Source: Pholiota molesta (Eukaryota > Basidiomycota > Agaricomycetes > Agaricales > Strophariaceae). Taken from it: a stretch of 30,480 nucleotides of DNA. The notes beneath the pieces were generated by a model, which did no database searches, was not told where the DNA came from, and saw only the letters and a program-made list of their open reading frames with translations. Position 1 is the first letter of the stretch, and the number at the start of each line of letters is the position of its first letter. The DNA is taken from positions 1-30,480 of the forward strand of contig JACGCK010000382.1 of the NCBI GenBank assembly GCA_014925825.1, in the 5' to 3' direction. Made by a program: the position numbers and the translations under genes. Shown piece after piece: positions 1 to 10,251 of this stretch.

Positions 1-549
1 GTGGTCCGAACGGCGCCAGATCGTTCCGCCAGTACGTGTGGTATTGTGTACGTTCTTCAGGGGCTATTGATTGGCCTGCAAGTCGGCGTTCGGCTTGATA
101 GTGCTGCAAAATTGTAGCAATCCATCCCCATCCGCATTGGCATCCCCGCATGCACCTCCGTTCGTTTGGGGCCATAAACATATTCTGAGATGTTGTAGCT
201 TGTGCTCACACGGTTTTCGTCAAAGCAGCCAGATAACGGCGCAACGGCTCAATCTCTTTTGTCACCCAACTTCGTCGTAGAACGCCAACTCTATATGTGG
301 CTCGTAAAAGTAGAGTCCCAGCAGGATGCTGAAGAACATCACAGGTAGCGCGATCTTAATGAAGGCATATACGTGTCGTGGCTTGATCAGGATGCGGCTT
401 TTGCTGTTTGGGTTTTCGTGTTGCCTGAAAGGACGCCGAGTGGGTTCCAGTGAGGTTGGAGAAGGCGGTGAGGATGAGGATGAACGCCGCCGAGGTGACG
501 AGCCAGACGAGGCATACATTGGGAGTCGTTCATAGTTTCCTCCCGACAT
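1..549 (-). CDS. putative type II membrane glycosyltransferase, 5' part, runs off window
   Basis: The start codon is at 549. The first ~55 residues are polar and Ser/Pro/Arg-rich (a cytosolic tail), followed by a single hydrophobic segment at about residues 63-83 (core ALPVMFFSILLGLYFYEP), the layout of a Golgi type II enzyme. Read across three apparent indels (near 260, 205 and 65), the lumenal part continues with CFDENRVSTSYNISEYVYGP, then GMDCYNFA and YHTYWRNDLAPFGP up to base 1. I associate this last type of segment with basidiomycete glycosyltransferases annotated as GT32/Gly_transf_sug-like, but the catalytic DXD region lies outside the window, so the family is an inference. The tail, helix and conserved blocks are seen directly. 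No stop codon is in the window. The frame breaks look like the 1-2 nt indels found in the other genes here. Confidence 0.45.
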
Positions 550-3500
550 GATGGTTGGGTTTGGAGAAGTATTCTAAGCCTCTGCAAAGTCGGGTCGGTA
601 TTGGTTGAACTGTGGCTTAGACGGCGATTTCTGCGCAGAGGAGGACGTCAACGATGTAACAGCACGTTGTTGAAGATTGCTTACTTTATTAGCGGATTGT
701 AGTTATCATAAGTCGTGAATATGATCCAGGTCTGATCCAAGGCAGTGAAAGTAAGAAGAAAGCCGTGCGGCGTGTAGCGACGCGGAGGCTCGTCACGCGA
801 CGACGGCGGCCAACGTTCGACTCTGCTTTGACCGCTACTCCCATCATGGCTCACCCGCCAATTCCAAAACCTCAAGGCTTATGACCTCCAGACCTCAAGC
901 ACAAGCTTGAAAATTGTTGAACTTTGTCCGATATCGAATCTGCAATTTGTTGGTGCTTGGTCGATGCAGATATCTACATATCTAGCATCAATGATTGGTG
1001 GTTATTACGACCAACGCTTGCCCAATCAATCTTTTGGAGACCTTGTTTCACGAATCTGGCCGTTTTGTTTGCTAACGTGATATCCGCGACAGACGCTGCA
1101 AATTTTTTTCTCGGTTTTCTGGAGCTCACACTATCTTCAAGGTCTGGTCCTTCGATGGAGCATCATATACCCAAAATGGATCTCTAGCAATTGGCCAGTG
1201 GCGACTACCTGCTCAAATTCTGGCTTCTGAAGATTCTCTTGAAATTGATTGCAAGAAAGGGGTATCTATTGTGCGACTTTTGCATCGTGGACGCTTAGAA
1301 GATACTATCGTGACGTTGGAAACGTCGAGGAGTAAATGACGTTCGTCAGCAAGCCTGGCGCCCTCCTCAAGCACAGCCTGAAAGGGCTCTGCAAACTTGA
1401 CATCGTTCCGGTATTTCGCTAGCGCATGCATTAGCGCTACAAATCCTCTGCGACGAACCCCCAAGGTCAAGACCGCAAAGAGAGTGCAGTGCATGCCGCG
1501 GTGGAGCGCATGGCTGAGACTCTGGGCAGTGCTGACGCTGTGAGCCTGCAGTGAAGATGAGCCTTGACGGTGGCAAAAGGTGTGTTGGATGTGCTCGATA
1601 TACGTTGCAAATTGGGTGTTCTTTTTTATCAGACGAAACAAGTTACTGAACTACTTCTTGTGTCGGTCTATGGTCCATCCAGGGAAGTGGTCAAACAAGA
1701 AACGCGGGGAGTATAGTTCTCGTATCCTCTCAAAGGTTGATCTTCCCTCTGTACAGCTCCGCATATGGCATCGCAAAGTTGCCATGATTACCTTCACAAC
1801 TTACCTCACAGCCGATGAGCGGGACATGACATTCGCGCTAATTGCATCTATCCAGGCATATGAAAACGACAATGACTGCGCCGCTGAGCAGAATGGGCGA
1901 GTCGGGCGAGCTGACGGGGGCCGATTGTCCTGATCTGTAGTAAACCTATGGGGAGATATATCACGCGAATCAATATACTGGTGATGATGGTGAGCTGCAA
2001 GGATAATTTTGTTTTTGCTTGAGCTTACTCGATATAGGAGGGAGTTTCTTTTTGTTCGATACCCCACCGTATCGGGAGATAGTTCCGACGCTCGAGTACA
2101 ACTCCGTGTCTAGTAATCACCATTCAGACCATGGAGGTCCGTCAAGACAATCATCTTTAGCTCTTACTCGCACCAATCTACTGTTGTTTGGGTCGACAGG
2201 CTCGGGCAACTTGTTATTGCCTTTCACCTTTGGCCAGCTCAATTTGTACGTGGATACATAAGCTCTTCTGAGTTTCCGGTTACACTTTCGACGTTGGGTA
2301 AGAAACGAAATGTCTGGCATCTTTCTTTGCATCAACACGAACAACCCAACGGGTCCAGACTTGCTCAGTTCGTTACCGTCCACACGAAGTCGCCGTCTCT
2401 GCATCGAGGCTACAGATCCACGGCATCTTCAGTCCAATCCCAGTGCTTCTAAATTGCGCTGCCTAATCAACTACGCTTGTGGGCTTGAGTGCTTGTGGTT
2501 GAATGACTGCAATACAAATTACATCATAAACGCCACCGGTTCTCCAGCATGGAAACTGGTATGTGCCCATCTGCTCTTCGTTTATTTGTTATATCCAATG
2601 ATAAGCTTGATACCCTTGAATCTTGACGAATAAGGCCCGCAGACCAAAATTCTACGTACCCGCAATCAACCAGGTTGAAATGCTGGAGAGAAACACGTCG
2701 CCTCTGTTTGATCTTGAGGTATCGATCTGCTAGACTCTGCTGGACTCGAGTGAATATTGTGCCTCCTTAAAGCTTTGTTTCTTATCTCAATTGGTTATCT
2801 CAACAGCGAGCAGTGCAAGTACCAATACCGTAGCGTTGCCAACCGGACATCATGGAAAATTCATTTGCGGCGGCCAGTCTTTCGAATTTTCCATGTTGAT
2901 TAAACTATAGAGTTTGCAAGTATCTCGAAATTCGAATCTTGGCCTATCTCGCAAACGCTCGCCGAACGTCGGTCATCTCGACGTCAGAAAATCACAGAAA
3001 TATACTTATGTGACGTGTATCGGAAGTATTCTCTGTAATTTTGGAATCTAATCTTCAATGCCAATAGCTGCGCAGAATCAATAAATAGTTGTAATGGTTA
3101 TGTTATCGTTATACTCAACCTTGGCACTCTTAGGATCTCAGCGCTCAGCCCTTGGTTAATTAATCGGCAACAATTATGGAGTGATTTCTCACTTCTTTCG
3201 TCGATTTTCTTGCAGCGTCGACAAGGATACAGTCCGGCTATCTTGAGAGATCTTGAGGGACCAAGTAAGTATCTCAGGTGGTAGGCACTAGCTTAGCAAC
3301 ATGATATCAAGTGACAACCCCAGTCAAGTTATTCCCACATTCAAGAACGCGATAGAATGATAGAACGTGTCTTTCCCATACATAACTTGAAAGGTTTGGA
3401 CTCAAAACGACGGTGGTGAGCCTCATGATGCGTACTCACCTTCTTTCTGCAAGCATTGTTAGGCTGATATGTTTCCATTTCATTTCATTTAGGCTTCTTG

Positions 3501-4051
3501 ATATTGCCTAAAGTCTACAATGTAAGGTGCTTCCCATTGAATACAGCGTGCCGCCCTGCATGATGGTATCCTACGGGCGGTGAAAGATTGTGGCTCTTCA
3601 GAATCCGTAGGCTTCCGTAGGTCAACACTGAATGCTACCGACGCCTGTCAACCGCGTTGCGCTCAGATCATGGTTAATTTAGCTCAATTACGCAGGCCGC
3701 CGATACTTGCCATCTTGAGAACTTGGAAGAAGGAAGAGTTTCCGAAGAGGTCAGAATTTTGACCTCAGCATCGTGGTGGGAAAAGACTGCGAAGCACATA
3801 TCTGTATGCCAACCGCTTCGAGCCGGCTTGTCCGTCGGACATACGGCATGGGAGAGTTATAATCTCTTTGGTCTCTTGGGATTCCGCTCCCCGCCCTTCG
3901 TTTCTTCGTATCTCGTTGCTATTTTTCTACTTCTCTCCGCCCCCACTTATGCCGCTCAATTTCGAGAGTAGGGTGTCAGTGCCGGGTTCTGCAGAGTTTT
4001 CAAGGTGTGTACGTTGTCGTTATTCACTATATGTAGTGAATTGATTCAGAC
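550..4051. other. gene-poor intergenic stretch
   Basis: About 3.5 kb without a gene I can support. Short open frames occur on both strands (for example 1213-1641 minus and 2310-2633 plus), but none shows a recognisable domain, convincing splice sites or conserved blocks in neighbouring frames. A GSTGSGN stretch around 2190 resembles a Walker A loop but lacks the lysine. Because indels are frequent in this window, a degraded or indel-broken gene at 1200-2640 cannot be excluded. Confidence 0.5.
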
Positions 4052-5323
4052 ATGATATCTTCTAGTATTCATCTTTCCATATCTTGGCTGAATGCCCTTC
4101 TTTACATGCTCGAGATCATTCTCGTCATCTACTACCTCTTTCATTTCACAACTAAACTCTCGTTGAGAATTCTCCTTTTCGGTATGCTGCTGCGGATACA
4201 ATATGTATGGTCACTGTTTTGCCTCAACATGGCTGGTATGGTGTTTTTTCTGAAATCTTTAATGACTGACCCTTCGAATTGACTTCAGCTCCTAATAAAA
4301 GGACCCATAAGTAAGCGGAATAATTCATACATTGGGTCTTATTCTGATACAACAAGCGTCCCTTAGGTTATTCTGTTAATGAATACCGATGGACCGTCCT
4401 ATTATCTACCCTTATGATTACCGTTGTATCTGTGATTGAAGAAATATTTTTAATCAACCGATGTCGAAGATTGTAAGTTATGGCGATGTTAAATTGCCGT
4501 TTGACTCACGAATTATCATTTCAGAGCCCAGCACACCGCGATAACTCTACTGCTACTCGCCTTGGTTATAGCTCATGCAAGTCTTTTCCGCAGAGAATGT
4601 CAGCTGTGCTAATTATCCATCGGCGTAGGCTGTCTTCAACGTATATTCGGGCTTTTATGTTGAAGCCTTTCCAGGCATGGCTGAGACGGTTGGTTATGAC
4701 ATGACGGCCAGAAGATACGGCAACAGAGCAACCTCGTAAGTTGCCTCAAAACGACATAAGACCAAGTCAATCGTGCTCACGAGTTGGAATGCTAGAATCG
4801 CGGCATCCCTTGCTGCGGCGGTAGATGTGCTCGTCCCTTTGGCACTTACCTGGCGCCTATATCAAGTCACTCCAAAGAATATAGCCAGGAAACGGTCTTG
4901 GTTGGACACCTTAATCAATTCCATTCATCGGGGGGCATTGGTGGATTAATGAGTTTTGTGCTCTTGATTTTGTTCTGGTTAAGACCTGATGGTGAGTAAT
5001 ATTACCTGTAATCATTGCTGTCATGTCATCCTGCTGTGTTAATAATGCCTTCGGATGCTTGCAGTATTTTATATTCTCAGCCTGACAATGGACGAGTGTA
5101 TGTCGTCACCCTGCTCGTCAATCTGATCGTGAGCCAAAGGAAGACATCACCGTATGCTATTCCGGATAACATAGCAAGGAAAACGTCAATAAGCGCCGAA
5201 ATCAGGCTGATGACCTTCTGTATGTCGGGCGATCAAAATTCAAATCTCGAGGTCATACTGACGAGGGTTGGGCTTTCGCTTCGCAGCGACGAAGATGCCT
5301 CGTCTCGGAATGCCGTTCCGTGA
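4052..5323 (+). CDS. DUF6534-like seven-transmembrane protein
   Basis: A six-exon model follows consensus splice sites: 4052-4235, 4289-4310, 4367-4472, 4525-4735, 4796-4991 and 5065-5323. Hydrophobic helices follow one another: LNALLYMLEIILVIYYLF; LLSTLMITVVSVIEEIFLIN followed by RCRRL; ITLLLLALVIAHASLF; the block VDVLVPLALTWRLYQVTPKN; LMSFVLLILFW; and GRVYVVTLLVNLIV. This order, the WRLYQVTP loop and the final VYVVTLLVNLIV helix match the DUF6534 family abundant in Agaricomycetes, usually 300-350 residues with unknown function. The last ~40 residues are a polar tail. Apparent 1-2 nt frame breaks occur near 4190, 4590-4640, 4925 and 5085. The assignment rests on recalled family character, not a search. 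It is convergent with the minus-strand gene ending at 5629. Confidence 0.62.
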
Positions 5324-5628
5324 AAAGCAACTGCCACCTACACCCGAGGAGGTACGTCAAAATCTCTGGCAATTATACACGCAGTATTTGTATGGCTGAT
5401 GCATGTGGTGCTTAGACACCGGCTGAGGAGGTTTGACCTTACTCGTCTCCCGATTTCTTCAAGCCTCGCTTTATTACGATGCGTGGAACGAACTTTTAAA
5501 GAACAATAATGTTGTATATCATGTTCAAGTCGAACTCGCCACTGTATTTTTAGTGTGATTTTAGCGTGTAAATATCCATAGAATAGTCTGTCTTTGCAAT
5601 ACAATCCAAGTTGCGTTGCTCTGCATCA
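5324..5628. other. convergent intergenic spacer
   Basis: A 305 bp gap between the ends of two converging genes. It should hold both 3' untranslated regions. I see no gene or strong repeat in it. Confidence 0.5.
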
Positions 5629-6178
5629 TCAGCTGAGGGGCTCGGGCCTCTGCGTTTTGCCGTAATTCTTGGCATAATCAGGGGACTTGGTATAGGCTCT
5701 GCCACTACCGTCGCTCGCTTCGCGCTGGGGAGTCGGCTGCATATAGCGGACGTCATCTCCATGCTCGGCGTAGCCTTGAGTGTTTTTCCAGTTCGTGCGA
5801 GTAGAGTGACCGCTGTAGTGGTCGTCCCCAGGTAGATTGGGGGGAAGATCGCTAGAATAGGATCGAAGGGGCTTCAAGTCTTCATCGCCGGCAGGCTTCT
5901 TGCCCACATGAGCCAGGATTTGCTCACTGTGCACGGAAAGGAGGTTGTCAGAGTCACTTCCGATGATGAGACGAAAAGACATACAGTGAGGATTCTTCCC
6001 CGCCTCCACCTCCTTCTGCTTGTTGTGCCGCAAATCAGAAATAAGCCGAGGAGGCCTGCAAGGACAACTGGTCCGCCAATAAGGACGGACTGTATTTCAT
6101 GTTAGCGACACAATGGGCGCTGTAGAAGAAAACTACTCGTCCAGGTCCAGCCTGCATGATAGGTCTAGATGTTGACAT
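5629..6178 (-). CDS. small single-pass membrane protein with polar C-terminal tail
   Basis: The start at 6178 gives MSTSRPIMQAGPGR. A 48 bp intron (donor GTAGTT, branch-like GCTAAC, acceptor ACAG) joins directly to one helix, SVLIGGPVVLAGLLGLFLI. A Gly/Glu-rich linker follows, then a second probable intron (donor GTATGT, acceptor CACAG, about 58 bp). The remainder is a hydrophilic tail rich in Asp, Ser and Tyr (LEQILAHVGKKPAGDEDLKP, then SYSSDLPPNLPGDDHYSG) ending at the stop 5629-5631. One frame change lies just after the helix near 6030. The short N-terminus, single helix and long charged tail suggest a type I or III membrane protein with its tail in the cytosol. I do not recognise the family. 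The tail could carry phosphorylation or binding sites, but no named motif is evident. Confidence 0.5.
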
Positions 6179-6442
6179 ATTCGAATCCGCGAGGTATGGG
6201 TTTGTTAAAAAATAAGATGTAGTAAAGAGCGAACGAGGCATCCGTTTCGATTTTGTAGGACGAAACCCTTTATTTAGATTCAGACGCAGATGACGACATT
6301 GAGCATTTCGGACTCGAGACAGATTGATCGGACACCGTTATGAATGTTTTACAAGATTGTGGATCATCCAGAGATATTAGACACGACTGCCCAATAATGG
6401 ATGGAAAAATAGGAGAAGGAAAATGACAAAAATGAGATGCTA

Positions 6443-6787
6443 TTAACTTTGCTGTGATTGTGAACCGTTATGTTGGCTTCCTTGCATACGAGCTATGCCA
6501 GAAAACAAGTCAGCACACGTGGAAAGCATAGGATTTTTAGGAAGCAAAGATTGACAAGAGAAAATAACTTACAAGCCCTATAATGCTCTAATTCCTTCTT
6601 TCGCCGTTCATTGATCAGTTGCTTTCGCACCATAGAACGTTATTCCAGCTATAATGAGAACACCGGTGAAACCAAGACCCTAGATTTTCGGAAGCAAGAC
6701 AGCAACAACAGTTCAGGTATTGCACGAAGTGTAGTCCAGGTAGAATCTTGCCATTCGTTGCGAGATCGAACGTTTTGTTCCGCCCAT
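6443..6787 (-). CDS. small (~73 aa) single-helix membrane protein
   Basis: Three exons fit well: 6726-6787, 6573-6679 and 6493 down to 6443, with introns of 46 bp (6680-6725, branch-like CTGAAC) and 80 bp (6493-6572). The start at 6787 (a second in-frame ATG is at 6754) gives MGGTKRSISQRMARFYLDYT. A single helix follows (VLGFTGVLIIAGITFY), then a basic, likely helical stretch (RKQLINERRKKELEHYRASR) and a Gln/Ser-rich end. The helix and basic frames join if one G of a G-run at 6672-6673 and one AT unit near 6623-6628 are missing. One N-terminal helix plus a charged tail is typical of small mitochondrial inner-membrane subunits or assembly factors, but I cannot name it. It is transcribed divergently from MAK5. 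Confidence 0.55.
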
Positions 6788-6947
6788 TGTATAAAACAAG
6801 CGTGCGGTGAGAGATAGATACGGGTATAAAGGTCCAAGGCGTCCGAATTCTGCCCGCTCGTTAGTTCAACTTCGAGCAGTCGAACGTCGGATGATGGAAG
6901 TTGGATGGAAGTTGAGACTGGCGGTCCGGATTCCGTAGTGATACTTG

Positions 6948-6969
6948 TCACGTAAGAGCGTCGCACGTG
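6948..6969. promoter_or_regulatory. CACGTG / TCACGTAA motif pair in bidirectional promoter
   Basis: The ~340 bp gap between the divergent starts at 6787 (minus) and 7128 (plus) contains TCACGTAA at 6948-6955 and the palindromic E-box CACGTG at 6964-6969, one above the other. Such motifs are bound by bHLH or bZIP factors in fungi. Their function here is inferred only from position in a shared upstream region. Confidence 0.3.
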
Positions 6970-7127
6970 ATAGTAAATCCTGTGTGACAACTTCAATTTC
7001 AAGCTTCGACCACAAAAGATATATTCAAAGTAGAGTCTAGCGTCCCGCTGGAAGTTTTGATTCTCTTTTGGGTGCTTGTTTAGACGTCCGAGACTCTACT
7101 CTCTGAATCTACGATTCATCTTTTGGT

Positions 7128-10094
7128 CTGTCCAAAAACTCTTCTGCAAAACGCAAAATCTCGGCGACTCTATCTTCTTCGAGGAAAAAGGCCAAAATCA
7201 GCATCGTAATGCTGATGAATTACCGTGGAAGGCAGTGTCCGACCAACTTTGACAGGCATGGGTGGTGACGATGGTGTTCTAGAGCTTGAGGAAGTAGAGG
7301 GCGTAGAAGTTGTCTATGAGACGACTGAGGGAGGAAGAGTTGTCAAGTTCAACGTGAGTTTTAAAATACAATCTGTACTGCGCCTCATTGATTTTAAAAT
7401 TATAACCATTAGGTTATATCTGATGTACCTGCGGAAACCAACGAACTCTGGAAGAGACGATGGAAGAGATAAATCGCGAAGACGAGGATGCAGAAGAACC
7501 CATCGTTGTTGAAGAGGTCTCAACGTTTGACAGTGCGTCCGTTCTTTTTCTGTACGTATACTTCAACAAATCAAACTGATGAATGAATAGCTGAAAATTG
7601 CTGCCCAACTGGAACAAATTTCCCCTACATCCAAAACTATGATGGCTTTGCACGAAAAGGCTTTATGAGCCCCACTGCAATCCAGGCTGCATCTCTACCA
7701 TTTGCTTTGGATAACCGAGATGTTGTGGTGTGGCGCAAACTGTACGTGCTATGCAACCATTTTATGAGATCATTCATCAAAATATCATCGCTCAGGGTTC
7801 CGGTAAAACACGCCTATGGACTGCCAATACTCCACTACTTGCTTTCGCAGCCACGCCCATCCGCCTCCCGAAAACGCGCCCTCCGTGCTCTCATCCTTTG
7901 CCCCACACGCGAGTTGGCATTGCAAGTCTCCTCACACCTCAACGCGATTCTGACTCCGTCGAATTCTGCAAAAACTCTGCCACAGCCAAGTCAGAAGCGG
8001 AAGATCCTTCGCAGCCCAGTACTTCAGGTTCAGCATCCGTTGCACCGGCGAAGAAACTACCTCCGCATGTTAGTATAGCTGCTATTGTGGGAGGAATGTC
8101 TGCCCAAAAGCAGAGGCGTGTCATCGACCGAGGGGTTGATGTTTTAGTTGCCACTCCAGGTCGACTTTGGGATATCCTTGAAGATGTGGGTTTTTTATTC
8201 AAACTATCTCTTTGCATCATCTGAGGTGTAATAGGATGATCAACTTGCTTCAGAGATCCGGAATCTGAGATTCCTTGTGCTTGACGAGGCGGACAGGATG
8301 ATTGAAGCTGGTCATTTCGCAGAGCTAGAGAATATCCTACGCCTGACCCTGGAAGAGTCGAAGTATGTCCCTATATCTTTATGTCCTCGTTCTCTTTCAA
8401 ACTAATTATATAATCATTAGAGATGAAGAGATTCCAGATGAAAATCGGCAGACTCCAAGCTCATAGATATGGAAGTTGACGACGAAGACACAAAACCAAA
8501 ATAGTCAAAGATGGGCTGCAGACCTTTGTCTTCTCCGCCACTTTGAGCAAGGACCTCCAACGAAATGTAAAGAAAAAATTCCGGTCGAAAGGAAATAAAA
8601 ACACTACAAACGCGATCAAAAACCAGCCACTACTCTTGGTACATTTCGTCCTTCGAACGTTCTGGACTTATTTCTTAACTAAAATCTGTCTTAGACGACC
8701 TCTTGCTGCGTCTCGATTTCCGCGACCCGAATCCGGAAGTCATTGACCTCAGTCCTGTGGGCGGCGTCGTTTCCACCCTTCAGGAGGGCAAGATTGAGTG
8801 TTTATCGGAGATAAGGTTCGTTTTCTAGATTTTTGAGCTTATCTTTACTTATTCGGTATCACTGTAGGACGTTTATCTGTATTACTTTCTTCTTCGATAC
8901 CCCGGCAAATCCCTTGTTTTCCTATCATCGATCGATGGCATCCGACGACTTATGCCACTAGTCGAGCTGCTCAATATAAACGCCTTTCCACTGCATTCGC
9001 AGCTGGAGCAGCGCCAGCGTCTGAAGAACCTTGACAGGTCCGCATTGCTTCTCTGCATTACTCCTCTGAACCAAACTCTTCTAGGTTTACGAAGACGCCA
9101 AATTCTGTGCTACTCGCGACGGATATCGCTGCCCGTGGTCTCGATATTCCAGCAGTAGATCATGTAATCCACTTCAAATCCTCGCTCGGCAGACACGTAC
9201 ATTCATAGAAATGGACGCACTGCGCGTGCATGCGGAAGGGTTTCAGTATGCTCATGGTTGCCCCGGACGAGCGCCGCGTCGTGCGTGCACTTCTCGGCAA
9301 TCTTAATCGAGGCAAGTTCGCTCATTGAACTTTTTGTCAATTGCCGCCGGCTAATTTCCTTTGATCTGGGGTTTAGACGAGGCTGATATCCCGGAGGTTA
9401 CCGTTGACCTTGGTATGCTCGACAAGCTCAAGGCTCGCGTACAGCTTGCGCGCAAGATTGAGAATACGCAGCATAAGATAAGAAGACAAACCACGATCGG
9501 AATTGGATGCGCGAAACTGCGGAGGTGCTGGGCGTTGAGCTGGACTCGGACTATTTGAGGTGCGGCGCTTGCGCATATGGAAGCTGAGATGAACCTCAAT
9601 CTTTTTTTCTCTCTATTAGTGAATCGGACAACGAAAATAAGCTCTCTACGCAGAAGCGAAAAGCGAAAGATGGCAAGATGCAGGGGATGAAGGCTGAGCT
9701 CAAATACCTCCTTTCGCAGCCCCTCATTGCGAAGGGTGTCATAAAAAATTACATCACTTCCGGAAGCACCTCCATTGTAGACGACTTACTTGCGGGTGGC
9801 TGTAAGTTATTCCCTCTTACCAGTGATGTGGCGTGGTTTTGACGAGACATTTTCCAGTGAACGATACGATGGTGGGATTGAAGAAAGCCGAAGCAGGCAG
9901 CGAGATGACGCTAATAAAAAGAAGAAGAAGAAAACACCTCAGGTGATTCTGTTAAGAAGGATGAGTTCGATGAAGAGTGGACTGGTATTAGTGCTGCAGT
10001 ATATGTTGCTTTTGCCTCATCTAATATCCATTATCCGCTCTTATTTCTATCCTGCATCATGTTGACCGTCGTCCAAGAAGAACTATTGTCATGA
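7128..10094 (+). CDS. MAK5: ATP-dependent RNA helicase MAK5 (DDX24-like), 60S ribosome biogenesis
   Basis: A nucleolar DEAD-box helicase for large-subunit assembly. In order, across introns and frame breaks: acidic N-terminus ([14 protein letters not shown]), Q-motif [19 protein letters not shown] (motif I), PTRELALQV (Ia), [20 protein letters not shown] with ATPGR (Ib), VLDEADRM (II), FSATLS (III), [46 protein letters not shown] (V), HRNGRTARA (VI) and the C-terminal block [20 protein letters not shown]. The insert between motifs II and III and the C-terminal block separate MAK5 from other DEAD-box proteins. The natural start position reads CTG at 7128 ([10 protein letters not shown]), where ATG would be expected. 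Frame breaks include 7240, 7727, ~7815, 8464 and 8502. The 3' end (10000-10094) is the least certain part. The gene lies head to tail with PWP2. Confidence 0.93.
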
Positions 10095-10251
10095 TTACTG
10101 TAATTATAACGCAAGATTTGGCTGCATATTCGTCCGTATCGTCCAGAGCTTCTCTTACTCGGTATGATTATCAGATTAGATTAGATTGTTTGTGCATGTG
10201 ATGGAGCGTGCTCTATTTTGATATTCAGCCCAAGTGGCTGTGCAAGAAAAG

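Noticed and set aside
1213..1641. 142-codon open frame on the minus strand
   Set aside because: No recognisable domain, no clear splice partners, and a length near what chance allows in 30 kb.
2180..2230. GSTGSGN motif resembling a Walker A loop of an ABC or P-loop NTPase
   Set aside because: The essential lysine is absent and no Walker B, signature or helices follow in any frame nearby.
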